Below are positions 1 through 10,091 of a DNA stretch of 64,000 nt, in pieces. Every line of letters begins with the position of its first letter. Within the stretch, counting starts at the first letter, position 1. The stretch comes from Salipiger mucosus DSM 16094 (GTDB lineage Bacteria > Pseudomonadota > Alphaproteobacteria > Rhodobacterales > Rhodobacteraceae). The notes under the pieces are model-generated. The model searched no databases, was not told the DNA's origin, and worked only from the letters and a program-made list of their open reading frames with translations. The stretch covers positions 212,836 through 276,835 of the forward strand of contig NZ_KE557277.1 of NCBI RefSeq assembly GCF_000442255.1, written 5' to 3'. The translations under genes were made by a program, and so were the position numbers.

Positions 1-2
1 CG

Positions 3-68
3 GGGATCTTCGTTCCCGTGGTCCTGGGCGCGGCCGGGGGCCGCAAGCGGAACGGAGATCGCACATGA
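3..68 (+). CDS. 3' end of the gene upstream of nuoK (partial)
   Basis: The reading frame open from the left edge ends in a TGA that overlaps the nuoK start as ATGA. Only about 21 codons are visible: a hydrophobic stretch ([11 protein letters not shown]) followed by a basic, polar tail. The position is where nuoJ normally lies, but the tail could equally belong to one of the small membrane proteins that some Rhodobacterales carry between nuoJ and nuoK. The overlap indicates translational coupling within the complex I operon. Too short to assign with confidence. Confidence 0.45.
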   Translation, partial: GIFVPVVLGAAGGRKRNGDRT

Positions 69-370
69 TCGGGTTGGAGCATTACCTCACGGTGGCGGCG
101 GTGCTGTTCGTCATCGGCATCTTCGGCATCTTCCTGAACCGGAAGAACGTCATCATCCTGCTGATGTCGATCGAGCTGATCCTGCTCTCGGTGAACATCA
201 ACTTCGTCGCCTTCTCTTCGTTCCTCGGTGATCTCGCGGGACAGGTCTTCACGCTCTTCGTGCTGACCGTCGCGGCGGCCGAGGCGGCGATCGGCCTCGC
301 GATCCTTGTCTGCTTCTTCCGCAACCGCGGCACCATCGCCGTGGAAGACGTCAACGTGATGAAAGGCTGA
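65..370 (+). CDS. nuoK: NADH-quinone oxidoreductase subunit K
   Basis: A 101-residue, three-helix membrane subunit of proton-pumping complex I, the usual length for NuoK. The N-terminus ([12 protein letters not shown]), the segment [18 protein letters not shown] with its conserved membrane Glu, and the [13 protein letters not shown] helix carrying the second conserved Glu are diagnostic. It is the first complete gene here of the membrane-arm cassette nuoK-L-M-N; only five bases separate it from nuoL. It should act in the cytoplasmic membrane in the proton channel between NuoJ/A and NuoN. Confidence 0.97.
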   Translation: MIGLEHYLTVAAVLFVIGIFGIFLNRKNVIILLMSIELILLSVNINFVAFSSFLGDLAGQVFTLFVLTVAAAEAAIGLAILVCFFRNRGTIAVEDVNVMKG

Positions 371-375
371 GCCGC

Positions 376-2514
376 ATGGAGACGATCATCCTCTTCGCCC
401 CGCTGGTGGGCGCGCTCATCGCGGGCTTCGGCTGGCGCTTCATCGGCGAGACCGGCGCGCAGTGGGTCACCACCGGCCTGCTGTTCCTGGCCTGCCTGCT
501 GTCGTGGATCGTGTTCTTCACGCTGGGCGAGGCCGAGAGCATCTCGCTCTTCCGCTTCATCGAGAGCGGCACGCTCAGCACCGACTGGGCGATCCGCTCG
601 GACCGGCTGACCGCGATCATGCTGATCGTCGTGACGACGGTCTCGGCGCTCGTGCACCTCTACAGCTTCGGCTACATGGCGCATGACGAGAACTTCCGCG
701 CCGGCGAAAGCTACAAGCCGCGCTTTTTCGCCTACCTGTCCTTCTTCACCTTCGCGATGCTCGCGCTGGTGACCTCGGACAATCTGGTGCAGATGTTCTT
801 TGGCTGGGAAGGCGTCGGCGTCGCATCCTACCTGCTGATCGGCTTCTACTACCGCAAGCCCTCGGCCAACGCGGCGGCGATGAAAGCCTTCATCGTGAAC
901 CGCGTCGGCGACTTCGGCTTCGCGCTGGGGATCTTCGGACTGTTCTACCTGACCGACAGCATCAACCTCGACGACGTCTTCGCCGCCGCACCGCAGCTGG
1001 CCGAAACCCAGCTCACCTTCCTCTGGACCGAGTGGAACGCGGCGAACCTGCTGGCCTTCCTGCTCTTCGTGGGCGCCATGGGCAAATCGGCGCAGCTGCT
1101 GCTGCACACCTGGCTGCCCGACGCAATGGAAGGCCCGACGCCGGTCTCGGCACTGATCCACGCGGCCACCATGGTGACCGCCGGCGTCTTCCTCGTCTGC
1201 CGCATGTCGCCGCTGATGGAATACGCACCCGATGCGATGGCCTTCGTCACCTTCCTGGGCGCCGCCACAGCCTTCTTCGCGGCGACGGTCGGCCTAGTGC
1301 AGAACGACATCAAGCGCGTCATCGCCTATTCGACCTGTTCGCAGCTCGGCTACATGTTCGTGGCCGCGGGCGTGGGGGTCTATTCGGTGGCGATGTTCCA
1401 CCTCTTCACGCACGCCTTCTTCAAGGCCATGCTCTTCCTCGGCGCCGGCTCGGTGATCCACGGGATGCACCACGAGCAGGACATGCGGAACTACGGCGGC
1501 CTGAAGGACAAGCTTCCCTACACCTTCTGGGCGATGATGATCGGCACGCTGGCGATCACCGGCGTGGGCATCCCGCTCACCGGCTGGTTCGGCTTCGCGG
1601 GCTTCGTGTCCAAGGACGCGATCATCGAGAGCGCCTGGGCCGGCACCGACGGCGGCTTCGCCTTCTGGGCTCTGGTCATCGCGGCGCTGTTCACCAGCTT
1701 CTATTCCTGGCGGCTGATGTTCATGACCTTCTGGGGCAAGCCGCGCGGCGACAAGCACACGCACGAGCATGCACATGAATCCCCGCGGGTCATGCTGATC
1801 CCGCTCGGCGTGCTGGCCGTGGGTGCGGTTTTTGCCGGGATGCTGTGGTACGGCGTCTTCTTCGGCGACCACGACAAGGTCACCCGCTGGTTCGGCATGC
1901 CTGCGCATCACGCCGAAGCCTCCGAAGGTGATCACGGCGAGGAAGCCGCAGCCGAGGGCGGCGCGGAAACGGCGGCTGCCGACACCGAAGAGGGTGGCGA
2001 GCAAACCGCCGCGGATGAAGGTCATGGCGAGGCCGAGACTCACGCCGCCGCCGGCATGGCGCCACAGGGCGCGATCTACATGGCGCCGGACAACACCGTC
2101 ATGGACGACGCGCACCACGCGCCGGTCTGGGTCAAGCTTTCGCCCTTCGTTGCCATGCTCATCGGGCTGGGCATCGCCTACTGGTTCTACATCGTGAACC
2201 CGGCACTGCCCAAACGTCTGGCCGAGACGCACCGTCCGCTGTACCTCTTCCTGCTGAACAAGTGGTACTTCGACGAAATCTACGACTTCCTCTTCGTGCG
2301 GTCCGCAAAGGCGCTTGGCCGCCTCCTGTGGAAGCGCGGCGACGGTAGCGTCATCGACGGCTCGATCAATGGCGTGGCGATGGGGATCATTCCCTTCTTC
2401 ACCCGCCTCGCAGGCCGCGCGCAGTCCGGCTACATCTTCACCTATGCCTTCGCCATGGTCATCGGGATCGCGATCCTGGTCACCTGGATGTCGATCCTCG
2501 GAGGGGCGCAGTAA
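376..2514 (+). CDS. nuoL: NADH-quinone oxidoreductase subunit L
   Basis: A 712-residue antiporter-like subunit at the distal end of the complex I membrane arm. Visible are the conserved [14 protein letters not shown] segment with its channel Glu, the [23 protein letters not shown] signature, and the C-terminal lateral-helix region followed by a last transmembrane helix. Unusual is a hydrophilic insertion at about residues 455-572 that begins with a His-rich stretch (HTHEHAHE) and continues as an acidic/Ala/His tract. That makes the protein longer than the roughly 610 residues of the E. coli homologue. The stop codon shares its last base with the nuoM start. Confidence 0.97.
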   Translation: METIILFAPLVGALIAGFGWRFIGETGAQWVTTGLLFLACLLSWIVFFTLGEAESISLFRFIESGTLSTDWAIRSDRLTAIMLIVVTTVSALVHLYSFGYMAHDENFRAGESYKPRFFAYLSFFTFAMLALVTSDNLVQMFFGWEGVGVASYLLIGFYYRKPSANAAAMKAFIVNRVGDFGFALGIFGLFYLTDSINLDDVFAAAPQLAETQLTFLWTEWNAANLLAFLLFVGAMGKSAQLLLHTWLPDAMEGPTPVSALIHAATMVTAGVFLVCRMSPLMEYAPDAMAFVTFLGAATAFFAATVGLVQNDIKRVIAYSTCSQLGYMFVAAGVGVYSVAMFHLFTHAFFKAMLFLGAGSVIHGMHHEQDMRNYGGLKDKLPYTFWAMMIGTLAITGVGIPLTGWFGFAGFVSKDAIIESAWAGTDGGFAFWALVIAALFTSFYSWRLMFMTFWGKPRGDKHTHEHAHESPRVMLIPLGVLAVGAVFAGMLWYGVFFGDHDKVTRWFGMPAHHAEASEGDHGEEAAAEGGAETAAADTEEGGEQTAADEGHGEAETHAAAGMAPQGAIYMAPDNTVMDDAHHAPVWVKLSPFVAMLIGLGIAYWFYIVNPALPKRLAETHRPLYLFLLNKWYFDEIYDFLFVRSAKALGRLLWKRGDGSVIDGSINGVAMGIIPFFTRLAGRAQSGYIFTYAFAMVIGIAILVTWMSILGGAQ

Positions 2515-4067
2515 TGGCCAACCTGCTTTCCATCGTCACCTTCCTGCCTGCGCTGGCGGCGCTGATCCTCGCGGTCTTCCTGCGCGGCGGTGACGCGGCG
2601 GCGGACCGCAACGCGAAGTGGCTGGCGCTGATCGCCACGACCGCGACCTTCGTGATCTCGCTGTTCATCCTGTTCCAGTTCGATGCCTCGAACACCGGCT
2701 TCCAGATGGTGGAAGAGGGTGACTGGATCCTCGGGCTGAAGTACAAGATGGGCGTCGACGGCATTTCGGTGCTGTTCGTGATGCTCACGACCTTCATGAT
2801 GCCGCTGACCATCGCGGCCAGCTGGGCGGTGAAGTCGCGCGTCAAGGAATACATGATCGCCTTCCTGCTGCTGGAAACGCTCATGCTGGGCGTCTTCATG
2901 GCGCTGGACCTGGTGCTCTTCTACCTCTTCTTCGAGGGCGGCCTGATCCCGATGTTCCTGATCATCGGCATCTGGGGCGGCAAGAACCGGATCTACGCGG
3001 CCTTCAAGTTCTTCCTCTACACTTTCCTCGGGTCGGTGCTGATGCTGGTGGCCATGGTCGCCATGTACACCGACGCGGGCACCACAGACATCCCGACACT
3101 GCTGACGCACGAGTTCTCGACGGGCAGCTTCGAGGTGCTGGGCGTGCACATCCTCGGCGGGCTGCAGACCATGCTCTGGCTGGCCTTCTTCGCCAGCTTC
3201 GCGGTCAAGATGCCGATGTGGCCGGTGCACACCTGGCTGCCGGACGCGCACGTTCAGGCGCCCACCGCGGGCTCGGTCGTGCTGGCGGCGATCCTTCTGA
3301 AGATGGGCGGCTACGGCTTCCTGCGCTTCTCGCTGCCGATGTTCCCCGTGGGCTCCGAGGTCATGGCGCCGCTGGTCTTCTGGATGTCGGCCATCGCCAT
3401 CGTCTACACCAGCCTCGTGGCGCTGGTGCAGGACGACATGAAGAAGCTGATCGCCTACTCGTCGGTCGCGCACATGGGCTATGTCACCATGGGCATCTTC
3501 GCGGCGAACCAGCAGGGCGTGGATGGCGCCATCTTCCAGATGCTGTCGCACGGCTTCATCTCGGGCGCGCTCTTCCTCTGTGTCGGCGTGATCTACGACC
3601 GGATGCACACCCGCGAGATCGACGCCTACGGCGGGCTCGTGAACCGCATGCCGGCCTATGCGCTGATCTTCATGTTCTTCACCATGGCCAACGTGGGCCT
3701 GCCGGGCACCTCGGGCTTCGTGGGCGAGTTCCTGACGCTCATGGGCATTTTCCAGGTCAACACCTGGGTGGCGCTCTTCGCGGCCTCGGGCGTGATCCTG
3801 TCGGCGTCCTATGCGCTGTGGCTCTACCGCCGCGTCGTCTTCGGCGACCTCATCAAGGAGAGCCTCAAGACCATCCGCGACATGACCAGCCGCGAGCGCG
3901 CGATCTTTGCGCCGCTGGTCATCATGACGCTCTGGCTGGGGGTCTACCCCTCGGCGGCGCTGGACATCGTGGGACCGTCGGTCGAGGCGCTTCTTTCCAA
4001 CTATGACACGGCCGTCGCGGCCGCCGACCTCGGCGGTGACGCGCAGGTGGCCGAAGCGAACCACTGA
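2514..4067 (+). CDS. nuoM: NADH-quinone oxidoreductase subunit M
   Basis: A 517-residue antiporter-like proton-translocating subunit of complex I with about 14 transmembrane helices. The conserved motif [20 protein letters not shown] lies near residue 237, and [18 protein letters not shown] contains the conserved membrane Glu. The start overlaps the nuoL stop by one base (TAATG), so translation is coupled. The short C-terminal tail after the last helix ([16 protein letters not shown]) is hydrophilic. Length and order match the standard alphaproteobacterial nuo operon. Confidence 0.97.
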   Translation: MANLLSIVTFLPALAALILAVFLRGGDAAADRNAKWLALIATTATFVISLFILFQFDASNTGFQMVEEGDWILGLKYKMGVDGISVLFVMLTTFMMPLTIAASWAVKSRVKEYMIAFLLLETLMLGVFMALDLVLFYLFFEGGLIPMFLIIGIWGGKNRIYAAFKFFLYTFLGSVLMLVAMVAMYTDAGTTDIPTLLTHEFSTGSFEVLGVHILGGLQTMLWLAFFASFAVKMPMWPVHTWLPDAHVQAPTAGSVVLAAILLKMGGYGFLRFSLPMFPVGSEVMAPLVFWMSAIAIVYTSLVALVQDDMKKLIAYSSVAHMGYVTMGIFAANQQGVDGAIFQMLSHGFISGALFLCVGVIYDRMHTREIDAYGGLVNRMPAYALIFMFFTMANVGLPGTSGFVGEFLTLMGIFQVNTWVALFAASGVILSASYALWLYRRVVFGDLIKESLKTIRDMTSRERAIFAPLVIMTLWLGVYPSAALDIVGPSVEALLSNYDTAVAAADLGGDAQVAEANH

Positions 4068-4078
4068 GGGGGCGGGAC

Positions 4079-5521
4079 ATGATCTCGGCTGATCTGAACA
4101 TCATCCTTCCGGAGATCGTGCTCGCGGTCTTTGCCATGCTGACGCTGGTGGGCGCGGTCTACACCGGCAAGGACAAGCTGGCCCGGCCCATGCTCTGGGC
4201 CACGGCTGCCGTCTTCGCGCTGCTGGCGCTGTGGATCGGCACCGCGGGCGGGGGCGACCGGACGGCCTTCCACGGCATGTTCATCGACGACGCCTTCGCC
4301 CGCTTCGCGAAGGTCACGGTCCTGATCTCGGCCGCCGCCGTGCTGGTCATGAGCGAGGGCTACATGGCCCGCCACGGGCTGCTGCGCTTCGAATACCCGG
4401 TGCTGGTCGCGCTCGCGGCCGTGGGCATGATGGTCATGGTCTCGGCGGGCGATCTCATCGCGCTCTACATGGGGCTCGAGTTGCAGTCGCTGGCGCTCTA
4501 CGTCGTGGCCTCGCTGCGCCGCGACAGCGAGACCTCGACCGAGGCCGGCCTGAAGTACTTCGTGCTGGGCTCGCTCAGCTCGGGCCTGCTGCTCTACGGC
4601 GCCTCGCTGACCTACGGCTATGCCGGCACCACGCTTTTCCCGGGCGTGATCGAGGCGGCGACCGGCGATCACCTCTCGGTGGGCCTGCTGATCGGTCTCG
4701 TCTTCATGCTCTCGGGTCTGGCGTTCAAGGTCTCGGCGGTGCCCTTCCACATGTGGACGCCCGACGTCTACCAGGGCTCGCCCACGCCGGTGACGGCCTT
4801 CTTCGCCACGGCGCCCAAGGTCGCGGCCATGGCGCTCTTCGCCCGGCTGCTGCACGATGCCTTCGGCGGCGCGGTCGCGGACTGGAGCCAGGTGGTTGCG
4901 CTGCTGGCGCTGCTGTCGATGTTCCTGGGCTCGATCGCGGCGATCGGCCAGCGCGACATCAAGCGCCTGATGGCCTATTCCTCGATCGCGCACATGGGCT
5001 ACGCGCTGATGGGGCTCGCGGCAGGCACCGATTTCGGCGTGCAGGCGATGCTGGTCTACATGGTGATCTACGTCACCATGAACGTCGGCACCTTCGCCTT
5101 CATCATGTCCATGAGCCGCGACGGCCGGCCGGTGACCACCATCGACTCGCTGGGCCTCTACGCCCGCAAGGAGCCGGGGCGCGCGCTGGCGATGCTGGTG
5201 CTGCTCTTCAGCCTGGCGGGCGTGCCGCCGATGGTCGGCTTCTTCGGCAAGCTCTACGTTCTGCGCGCGGCCTACGAGGCGGGGCTGATCTGGCTTGCGG
5301 TGGGCGGCATGATCGCCTCGGTGATCGGCGCCTACTACTACCTGCGGATCGTCTACCTGATGTATTTCGGAGAGGATCGCGAGGATGCGCTCGACAGCGG
5401 CGGGGCGCCGGTGCTCTGGGGCTTCCTCGTTGTTTCGGCGGTGGTCATGGTGGCCGGCGTCGTGAACCTCTTCGGGATCGAGGGCGCAGCGGCGGCCGCG
5501 GCGGCGACGCTTGTCAACTGA
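4079..5521 (+). CDS. nuoN: NADH-quinone oxidoreductase subunit N
   Basis: A 480-residue third antiporter-like subunit of complex I, ending the nuo operon. Recognisable are [19 protein letters not shown] with its conserved Glu, the [17 protein letters not shown] helix, and [20 protein letters not shown]. It starts 11 bases after nuoM. A clear intrinsic terminator follows at 5550-5575, so transcription of the nuo operon probably largely ends here, although birA lies only about 120 bases further on. Confidence 0.97.
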   Translation: MISADLNIILPEIVLAVFAMLTLVGAVYTGKDKLARPMLWATAAVFALLALWIGTAGGGDRTAFHGMFIDDAFARFAKVTVLISAAAVLVMSEGYMARHGLLRFEYPVLVALAAVGMMVMVSAGDLIALYMGLELQSLALYVVASLRRDSETSTEAGLKYFVLGSLSSGLLLYGASLTYGYAGTTLFPGVIEAATGDHLSVGLLIGLVFMLSGLAFKVSAVPFHMWTPDVYQGSPTPVTAFFATAPKVAAMALFARLLHDAFGGAVADWSQVVALLALLSMFLGSIAAIGQRDIKRLMAYSSIAHMGYALMGLAAGTDFGVQAMLVYMVIYVTMNVGTFAFIMSMSRDGRPVTTIDSLGLYARKEPGRALAMLVLLFSLAGVPPMVGFFGKLYVLRAAYEAGLIWLAVGGMIASVIGAYYYLRIVYLMYFGEDREDALDSGGAPVLWGFLVVSAVVMVAGVVNLFGIEGAAAAAAATLVN

Positions 5522-5549
5522 GCGTCCCCAGGGTCGTTCGGGAAAGGGT

Positions 5550-5576
5550 GACGCGCCGCGGGCGCGTCGCCTTTTC
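5550..5576 (+). terminator. Intrinsic terminator after nuoN
   Basis: A perfect eight-base-pair stem (GACGCGCC / GGCGCGTC) with a three-base loop is followed shortly by TTTTCGTTT. It lies 28 bases past the nuoN stop and fits a Rho-independent terminator of the nuo operon. Confidence 0.8.
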
Positions 5577-5600
5577 GTTTGCGGCGCCTGCGGCGCCGAT

Positions 5601-5633
5601 GCCTCCGGCGGGCGTATTTCGGGAAAGATGAAG
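5601..5633 (+). repeat. Short intergenic repeat-like element, copy 1
   Basis: The string reads GCCTCCGGCGGG, then CGTATTT, then GGGAAAGATGAAG. A related arrangement (CGCCGGCCGCTTTTGCGTATTTGGAACAAGAAGAAG) occurs after tgt at about 16,001-16,036. The pattern resembles a short element that recurs between genes in many Rhodobacteraceae genomes; that statement rests on general familiarity, not on a search. Here it covers the 5' untranslated part of birA, and its AAGGTG end may serve as part of that gene's ribosome binding site. Confidence 0.45.
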
Positions 5634-5644
5634 GTGCAGGGCGC

Positions 5645-6391
5645 GTGAGCTGGCCGGCGGGATATGGTCGGCGTGTGCTACCGGAGGTGGACAGCACCAT
5701 GGCCGAGGCCGGGCGGCTGGCGGGAACCCTGGCAGGCCCCGAGTGGATCCTGGCGCTGCGGCAGACGGCGGCGCGCGGGCGGCGCGGGCGGGCCTGGGTG
5801 ACGCCGGACGGCAACTTCTCGGCGACGCTGGTCATGATGCCGCGCGAGGCGCCCGGCGTGGTGGCGCTGCGCAGTTTCGTGGCCTCGCTCGCGCTCTTCG
5901 ATGCGCTGGTCGCGGTCACCGGGCGGGCCGAGGGGCTTTCGCTGAAGTGGCCCAACGATGTCTTGCTGAACGGGGGAAAGCTGGCGGGGATTCTGCTGGA
6001 AAGTCTTGGCCCGCGTCGCGGCACGACGCACCTGGCCATCGGGGTCGGCGTGAACCTTGCGGCCGCGCCGGGCGCGGACGAGGTCGAGCCCGGCGCGCTG
6101 CGGCCGGTTTCGCTGGTTTCGGAGACCGGCGCGGCGGTGGCGCCCGAGGCGCTGCTGGAAGCGCTGGCCGCGGCCTATGCGCGCCACGAGGCGGCTTTCG
6201 TGACCTACGGGTTCGGACCGGTCCGCGAGGCCTGGCTGGCGCGGGCGGCACGGCTGGGCGAGACCGTCGCGGCGCGCACGGGGCGGAGCGAGGTGACCGG
6301 CACCTTCGAGACGGTGGACGATACCGGCAATCTTGTCTTAAAGACCGCCAAGACCCGGCAGGCCATTCCCGCCGCCGACGTGTTCTTCTGA
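5645..6391 (+). CDS. birA: Biotin--[acetyl-CoA-carboxylase] ligase
   Basis: A 248-residue cytoplasmic enzyme that activates biotin with ATP and attaches it to carboxylase carrier proteins. It has the catalytic-domain hallmarks: VDSTMAEA, QTAARGRRGRAW (the biotinyl-AMP loop, a GRGRRGR variant), LKWPNDVLLNGGKLAGIL, and GVGVNLA. It lacks the N-terminal DNA-binding domain of bifunctional BirA, so it should be ligase only. I chose the GTG at 5645 because an AAGGTGCAGG stretch lies just upstream; the longer in-frame extension would read through terminator and repeat sequence. coaX follows 10 bases later, a common Rhodobacterales order. Confidence 0.92.
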   Translation: MSWPAGYGRRVLPEVDSTMAEAGRLAGTLAGPEWILALRQTAARGRRGRAWVTPDGNFSATLVMMPREAPGVVALRSFVASLALFDALVAVTGRAEGLSLKWPNDVLLNGGKLAGILLESLGPRRGTTHLAIGVGVNLAAAPGADEVEPGALRPVSLVSETGAAVAPEALLEALAAAYARHEAAFVTYGFGPVREAWLARAARLGETVAARTGRSEVTGTFETVDDTGNLVLKTAKTRQAIPAADVFF

Positions 6392-6401
6392 GGGGGCGCC
6401 C

Positions 6402-7178
6402 ATGCTTCTGGCGATCGATTGCGGCAACACCAACACGGTCTTCTCGATCTGGGACGGCACGCGGTTCCTCGCGACCTGGCGGACCTCGACCGAGCATCAG
6501 CGGACGGCGGACCAGTACTACGTCTGGCTCTCGACGCTGATGGAGTTCCAGAAGATCGAGGCCGATATCACCGACGTCATCATCTCGTCGACCGTGCCGC
6601 GGGTGGTCTTCAACCTGCGCGTCCTGTCGGACCGCTACTTCGGCACCCGTCCGCTGGTGGTGGGACGCCCGGACTGCGCGCTGCCGGTCGAAGTGCGCGT
6701 CGATGCGGGCACGGCCGTGGGGCCGGACCGGCTGGTCAACACCGTGGCCGGGCATCACCTTTTCGGCGGCGACCTGATCGTCGTGGATTTCGGCACCGCC
6801 ACGACCTTCGACGTGATCGACAGCGACGGCGCCTATGTCGGCGGCGTGATCGCGCCCGGCGTGAACCTGAGCCTCGAGGCGCTCCACCAGGCCGCCGCGG
6901 CGCTGCCGCATGTCGATGTGACGCGGCCACAGAAAGTGGTGGGCACCAACACGGTCGCCTGCATGCAGTCGGGAGTCTTCTGGGGCTACGTCGGCCTGGT
7001 GCGCGAGATCTGCGCGCGCATCAAGGAGGAACGCGGGCGCGCGATGAAAGTTATCTCGACCGGGGGTCTTGCGCCGCTCTTCAACCAGGCGGGCGAGCTC
7101 TACGACGAATGGGTCGACGACCTCACAATTCACGGGCTGACCGTGATCCACAAGTACAACACAGGGGCAACGGCCTGA
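6402..7178 (+). CDS. coaX: Type III pantothenate kinase
   Basis: A 258-residue cytoplasmic enzyme that phosphorylates pantothenate in the first step of coenzyme A synthesis. The ASKHA-fold signatures are present: an N-terminal phosphate loop (LLAIDCGNTNTVFSIWDG), GPDRLVN in the middle, DFGTATTFDVI, GGVIAPG, and a late STGGLA. The length matches the CoaX family. It lies between birA and the RNase J gene, separated from the latter by a single base, so the three are probably co-transcribed. No other pantothenate kinase is seen in the window. Confidence 0.96.
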   Translation: MLLAIDCGNTNTVFSIWDGTRFLATWRTSTEHQRTADQYYVWLSTLMEFQKIEADITDVIISSTVPRVVFNLRVLSDRYFGTRPLVVGRPDCALPVEVRVDAGTAVGPDRLVNTVAGHHLFGGDLIVVDFGTATTFDVIDSDGAYVGGVIAPGVNLSLEALHQAAAALPHVDVTRPQKVVGTNTVACMQSGVFWGYVGLVREICARIKEERGRAMKVISTGGLAPLFNQAGELYDEWVDDLTIHGLTVIHKYNTGATA

Positions 7179-7179
7179 C

Positions 7180-8847
7180 ATGAGCAACGCGCGCATCATC
7201 TATCTTCCGCTCGGCGGCGCAGGCGAGATCGGCATGAACTGCTATGTCTACGGCTACGGCAAACCGGGCGAGGAGCGGCTGATCGTCGTCGACCTGGGCG
7301 TGGCCTTTCCGGACATGGACACGACGCCGGGCGTCGACATCATTTTCGCCGACATCGCCTGGCTGGTCGAGAACCGCGAGCGGATCGAGGCGGTCTTCAT
7401 CACGCATGCGCATGAGGACCACGTCGGCGCTGTGGGTCACTGCTTCGAGCGGTTGGGCGCGCCGATCTACGCCCGGGCCTTCACCGCGAATATCGCCCGC
7501 GGCAAGATGGCCGAGTACGGCTATTCCGAGGAGTCCGTGCGCACCGTGTCGAAGTGGCCCGAGACGGTGACGGCCGGGCCCTTCACCGTCGGCTTCCTGC
7601 CGATCTCGCACTCGATCCCGGAAAGCTCGGCGCTGGTCATCGACACGCCCGAGGGGCGGTTGGTGCACACCGGCGACTTCAAGCTCGACGCCGAGCCGGT
7701 GGTGGGCGAAGCCTTCGACCCGGACCTCTGGGCCGAGGTGGCGAAGCCCGGGGTGAAGGCGCTGGTCTGCGATTCCACCAACGTCTTCTCGACGCATGCC
7801 GGGCGGTCGGAATCGACCGTCGGGCCCGAGATCGAGAAACTCGTCAGCGGGGCGCAGAACATGGTCGTCGCGACGAGCTTTGCCTCGAACGTGGCGCGGG
7901 TGAAGACGCTGGCCGAGGCAGGCGAACGGGCAGGGCGCTCGATCTGCCTGCTGGGCCGGGCCATGCGGCGCATGGTCGAGGCGGCGATCGAAACCGGCGT
8001 GCTGACCGGCTTCCCGAAGGTCGTCAGCCCGGAGGAAGCCGCCGACATCCCGCGCGAGAACATCATGCTCATCGTCACAGGCAGCCAGGGCGAGCGGCGC
8101 GCGGCCAGCGCGCAGCTGTCGCGGGGCAAGTACAACGGGATCGAGCTGAAGGAGGGCGACCTCTTCCTGTTCTCCTCCAAGACGATCCCCGGCAACGAGA
8201 AGGACGTCATCCGCATCGTCAACAACTTCTCCGAACGGGGCGTGGATGTGGTCGATGACAGCTCGGGCCTCTATCACGTTTCCGGTCACGCCAACCGTCC
8301 CGACCTGGAGCGGATGCAGGAGATCGTGAACCCGCAGATCGTGATCCCCATGCACGGCGAGCACCGGCACCTGCGCGAGCACGTCAAGCTTGCCCAGGCC
8401 AAGGGGCGCACTGGCGTGCTGGCCGTGAACGGCATGATGATGGACCTCAGCGGCAACGAGCCCACGGTGGCCGAGTGGATCGACGCCGGGCGCACCTACC
8501 TCGACGGTGGGGTGCAGATCGGCGCGCTGGACGGCATCGTGCGCGACAGGATCCGCATGGCGCTGAACGGACACGTGGTGGTGACGGTGATCCTCGACGA
8601 GGACGACGAGCCGCTGGGCGAGCCCTGGTGCGAACTCATGGGCCTGGCCGAGACCGGGCGCAGCAACGCGCCACTGGTCGACGTGCTGGAAGAGGACCTG
8701 AGCCAGTTCATGGGCCGGGCGGGCGACAAGACGCTGTCGGACGACGACAAGATCGAGGAGGGCATGCGCCGCATCGTGCGCAACACCTCGCAGAACGAGA
8801 TCGGCAAGAAGCCCGAGGTCACGGTGATCGTCAGCCGCCTGTCCTGA
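7180..8847 (+). CDS. rnj: Ribonuclease J
   Basis: A 555-residue metallo-beta-lactamase/beta-CASP ribonuclease with endo- and 5'-exonuclease activity in RNA maturation and decay. The zinc motif HAHEDH lies at residues 76-81. Further metal-site motifs (SHSIPES, HTGDFK) and the beta-CASP motifs (CDSTN, TGSQGE, PMHGEHRHLREHVKLA) follow in the usual order. Length is typical. The start is one base after coaX. The N-terminal LPLGGAGEIGMN is characteristic of the family. Confidence 0.95.
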   Translation: MSNARIIYLPLGGAGEIGMNCYVYGYGKPGEERLIVVDLGVAFPDMDTTPGVDIIFADIAWLVENRERIEAVFITHAHEDHVGAVGHCFERLGAPIYARAFTANIARGKMAEYGYSEESVRTVSKWPETVTAGPFTVGFLPISHSIPESSALVIDTPEGRLVHTGDFKLDAEPVVGEAFDPDLWAEVAKPGVKALVCDSTNVFSTHAGRSESTVGPEIEKLVSGAQNMVVATSFASNVARVKTLAEAGERAGRSICLLGRAMRRMVEAAIETGVLTGFPKVVSPEEAADIPRENIMLIVTGSQGERRAASAQLSRGKYNGIELKEGDLFLFSSKTIPGNEKDVIRIVNNFSERGVDVVDDSSGLYHVSGHANRPDLERMQEIVNPQIVIPMHGEHRHLREHVKLAQAKGRTGVLAVNGMMMDLSGNEPTVAEWIDAGRTYLDGGVQIGALDGIVRDRIRMALNGHVVVTVILDEDDEPLGEPWCELMGLAETGRSNAPLVDVLEEDLSQFMGRAGDKTLSDDDKIEEGMRRIVRNTSQNEIGKKPEVTVIVSRLS

Positions 8848-8913
8848 CGGGCGGCACCGATCAGGCGATCCGGGCGGAACCTTTGACCGCGTCCCGGGCG
8901 TTGAGTGTGCACA

Positions 8914-8931
8914 GGCCCCGCAACCGGGGCC
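8914..8931 (+). promoter_or_regulatory. Perfect hairpin upstream of the OsmC-family gene
   Basis: GGCCCCG-CAAC-CGGGGCC forms a seven-base-pair stem with a four-base loop, about 15 bases before the Shine-Dalgarno sequence (AAGGAGG) of the OsmC-family gene. There is no T-run, so it may be an attenuator, a factor-dependent end of the RNase J transcript, or an mRNA-stabilising structure rather than a classical terminator. Function not determined. Confidence 0.45.
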
Positions 8932-8959
8932 GCCAGCATGCAAAGCTCAAGGAGGCGAC

Positions 8960-9385
8960 ATGATCAACAAGAAGGGTTCCGCGAACTGGAAGGGTGGCCT
9001 GACGGACGGCACCGGCACCGTGTCCTCGGAGTCGGGTGTTCTTGACAAGGAGAACTACGGCTTCAACAAGCGGTTCGAGGGCGAGCCCGGCACCAACCCC
9101 GAGGAGCTGATCGCCGCCTCGCACGCGAGTTGCTTTTCCATGGCGCTGAGCATGGTGCTGGGTGAAGCGGGCTTCACCGCCGACGACATCTCGACCGAGG
9201 CGACCGTCTCGCTTGAGAAGCTGGATGACGGTTTTGCCGTGACCAAGAGCCACCTCGTCGTGACCGCCAAGGTGCCCGATGCCTCGGCCGAGGATTTCGC
9301 CAAGGCGGCGGAAACGGCTAAGGCAAACTGCCCGATCTCCAAGCTGATGACGGCCGAGATCACGATGGAGGCCAAGCTGGCCTGA
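8960..9385 (+). CDS. OsmC/Ohr family peroxidase
   Basis: A 141-residue thiol peroxidase of the OsmC branch, which reduces organic hydroperoxides in the cytoplasm. Both redox cysteines are present: Cys58 in ELIAASHASCFSMAL and Cys124 in AKANCPISKL. An AAGGAGG ribosome binding site supports the start. It is a stand-alone gene: no OhrR-type repressor is adjacent. Closer to OsmC (YhfA/OsmC-like, with the N-terminal GTV and SGVL segments) than to Ohr. Confidence 0.9.
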   Translation: MINKKGSANWKGGLTDGTGTVSSESGVLDKENYGFNKRFEGEPGTNPEELIAASHASCFSMALSMVLGEAGFTADDISTEATVSLEKLDDGFAVTKSHLVVTAKVPDASAEDFAKAAETAKANCPISKLMTAEITMEAKLA

Positions 9386-9409
9386 GCCGCCGTGATCTGC
9401 AAGGCTTCC

Positions 9410-9443
9410 GGCGTCCGTTCCCGTGCGGGGCGGGCGCCTTTTC
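9410..9443 (+). terminator. Intrinsic terminator after the OsmC-family gene
   Basis: GGCGTCCG pairs with CGGGCGCC (one G-T wobble), with an inner CCCG-TG-CGGG stem, followed by TTTTC. The structure ends just before the next gene and argues that the following membrane-protein gene does not start at the GTG inside this hairpin. Confidence 0.7.
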
Positions 9444-9458
9444 ATGTCGGGGCAGGGT

Positions 9459-10085
9459 ATGACACGGCAATCTAGGGTAACCTACACGATCTGGGCGCTG
9501 CTCGTGCTGAGCGGTGTCTTCGGGGCCTACGAACTGCGCTGGAGCATCGTCTTCGTCAGTCTCGCGACGCTGGCGCTGACTCTCCTGCCACTGGTTCTGC
9601 AAAGCTGGAGTGGCATCCGCATCCCCGCGGGCTTCGTCGCCGGGGTGAATCTCTTCATTGTCGGGACGTTGTTCCTGGGCGAGGTCGGGGCGTTCTACTA
9701 TCGCTTCTGGTGGTGGGATATCCTGATGCACAGCGGCTCGGCGGTGGGGTTCGCGATGATCGGCACGGTCTTCGTGGTCATGCTGAATCGCAGCCCGTCC
9801 GAGACGCATACCTCGCCGATCCTCGGGGCGGTCATGGCCTATTGCTTCGCGGTGGCCATGGGCGCGATGTGGGAGATCTTCGAGTTCGCGATGGACGAGC
9901 TCTTCGGCTTCAACATGCAGAAGTCCGGGCTGGTGGACACCATGGGCGATCTTATCGTCGACTGCATCGGCGCCGGTGTCGGGGCTGTTGCCGGGTTCTT
10001 CTACCTGCGGGGGCAGCATGACGGCTGGCTGACCGGCGTCCTGGCGCAATTCGTGCGCGACAACCTGCGGCGCAGGCGGCCGTGA
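9459..10085 (+). CDS. Predicted inner-membrane protein, DUF2238/YjdF-like
   Basis: About 208 residues with five or six predicted membrane helices. The segment FWWWDILMHSGSAVGFAMIG, with its Trp/Asp/His set, and the later FEFAMDELFG and MGDLIVDCIGAG stretches resemble the DUF2238/YjdF family of uncharacterised inner-membrane proteins. I prefer the ATG at 9459 (GGGGCAGGGT upstream) to the in-frame ATG at 9444 or GTG at 9423, because the latter lies inside the preceding terminator. No function can be stated; it is not obviously linked to its neighbours. Confidence 0.72.
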   Translation: MTRQSRVTYTIWALLVLSGVFGAYELRWSIVFVSLATLALTLLPLVLQSWSGIRIPAGFVAGVNLFIVGTLFLGEVGAFYYRFWWWDILMHSGSAVGFAMIGTVFVVMLNRSPSETHTSPILGAVMAYCFAVAMGAMWEIFEFAMDELFGFNMQKSGLVDTMGDLIVDCIGAGVGAVAGFFYLRGQHDGWLTGVLAQFVRDNLRRRRP

Positions 10086-10091
10086 TCGCTC

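Noticed and set aside
82-5520. Long open frames antisense to nuoK-N.
   Set aside because: They mirror the real genes, are rich in Arg/His/Gln/Glu, and have no ribosome binding sites; such frames are expected opposite GC-rich coding DNA.
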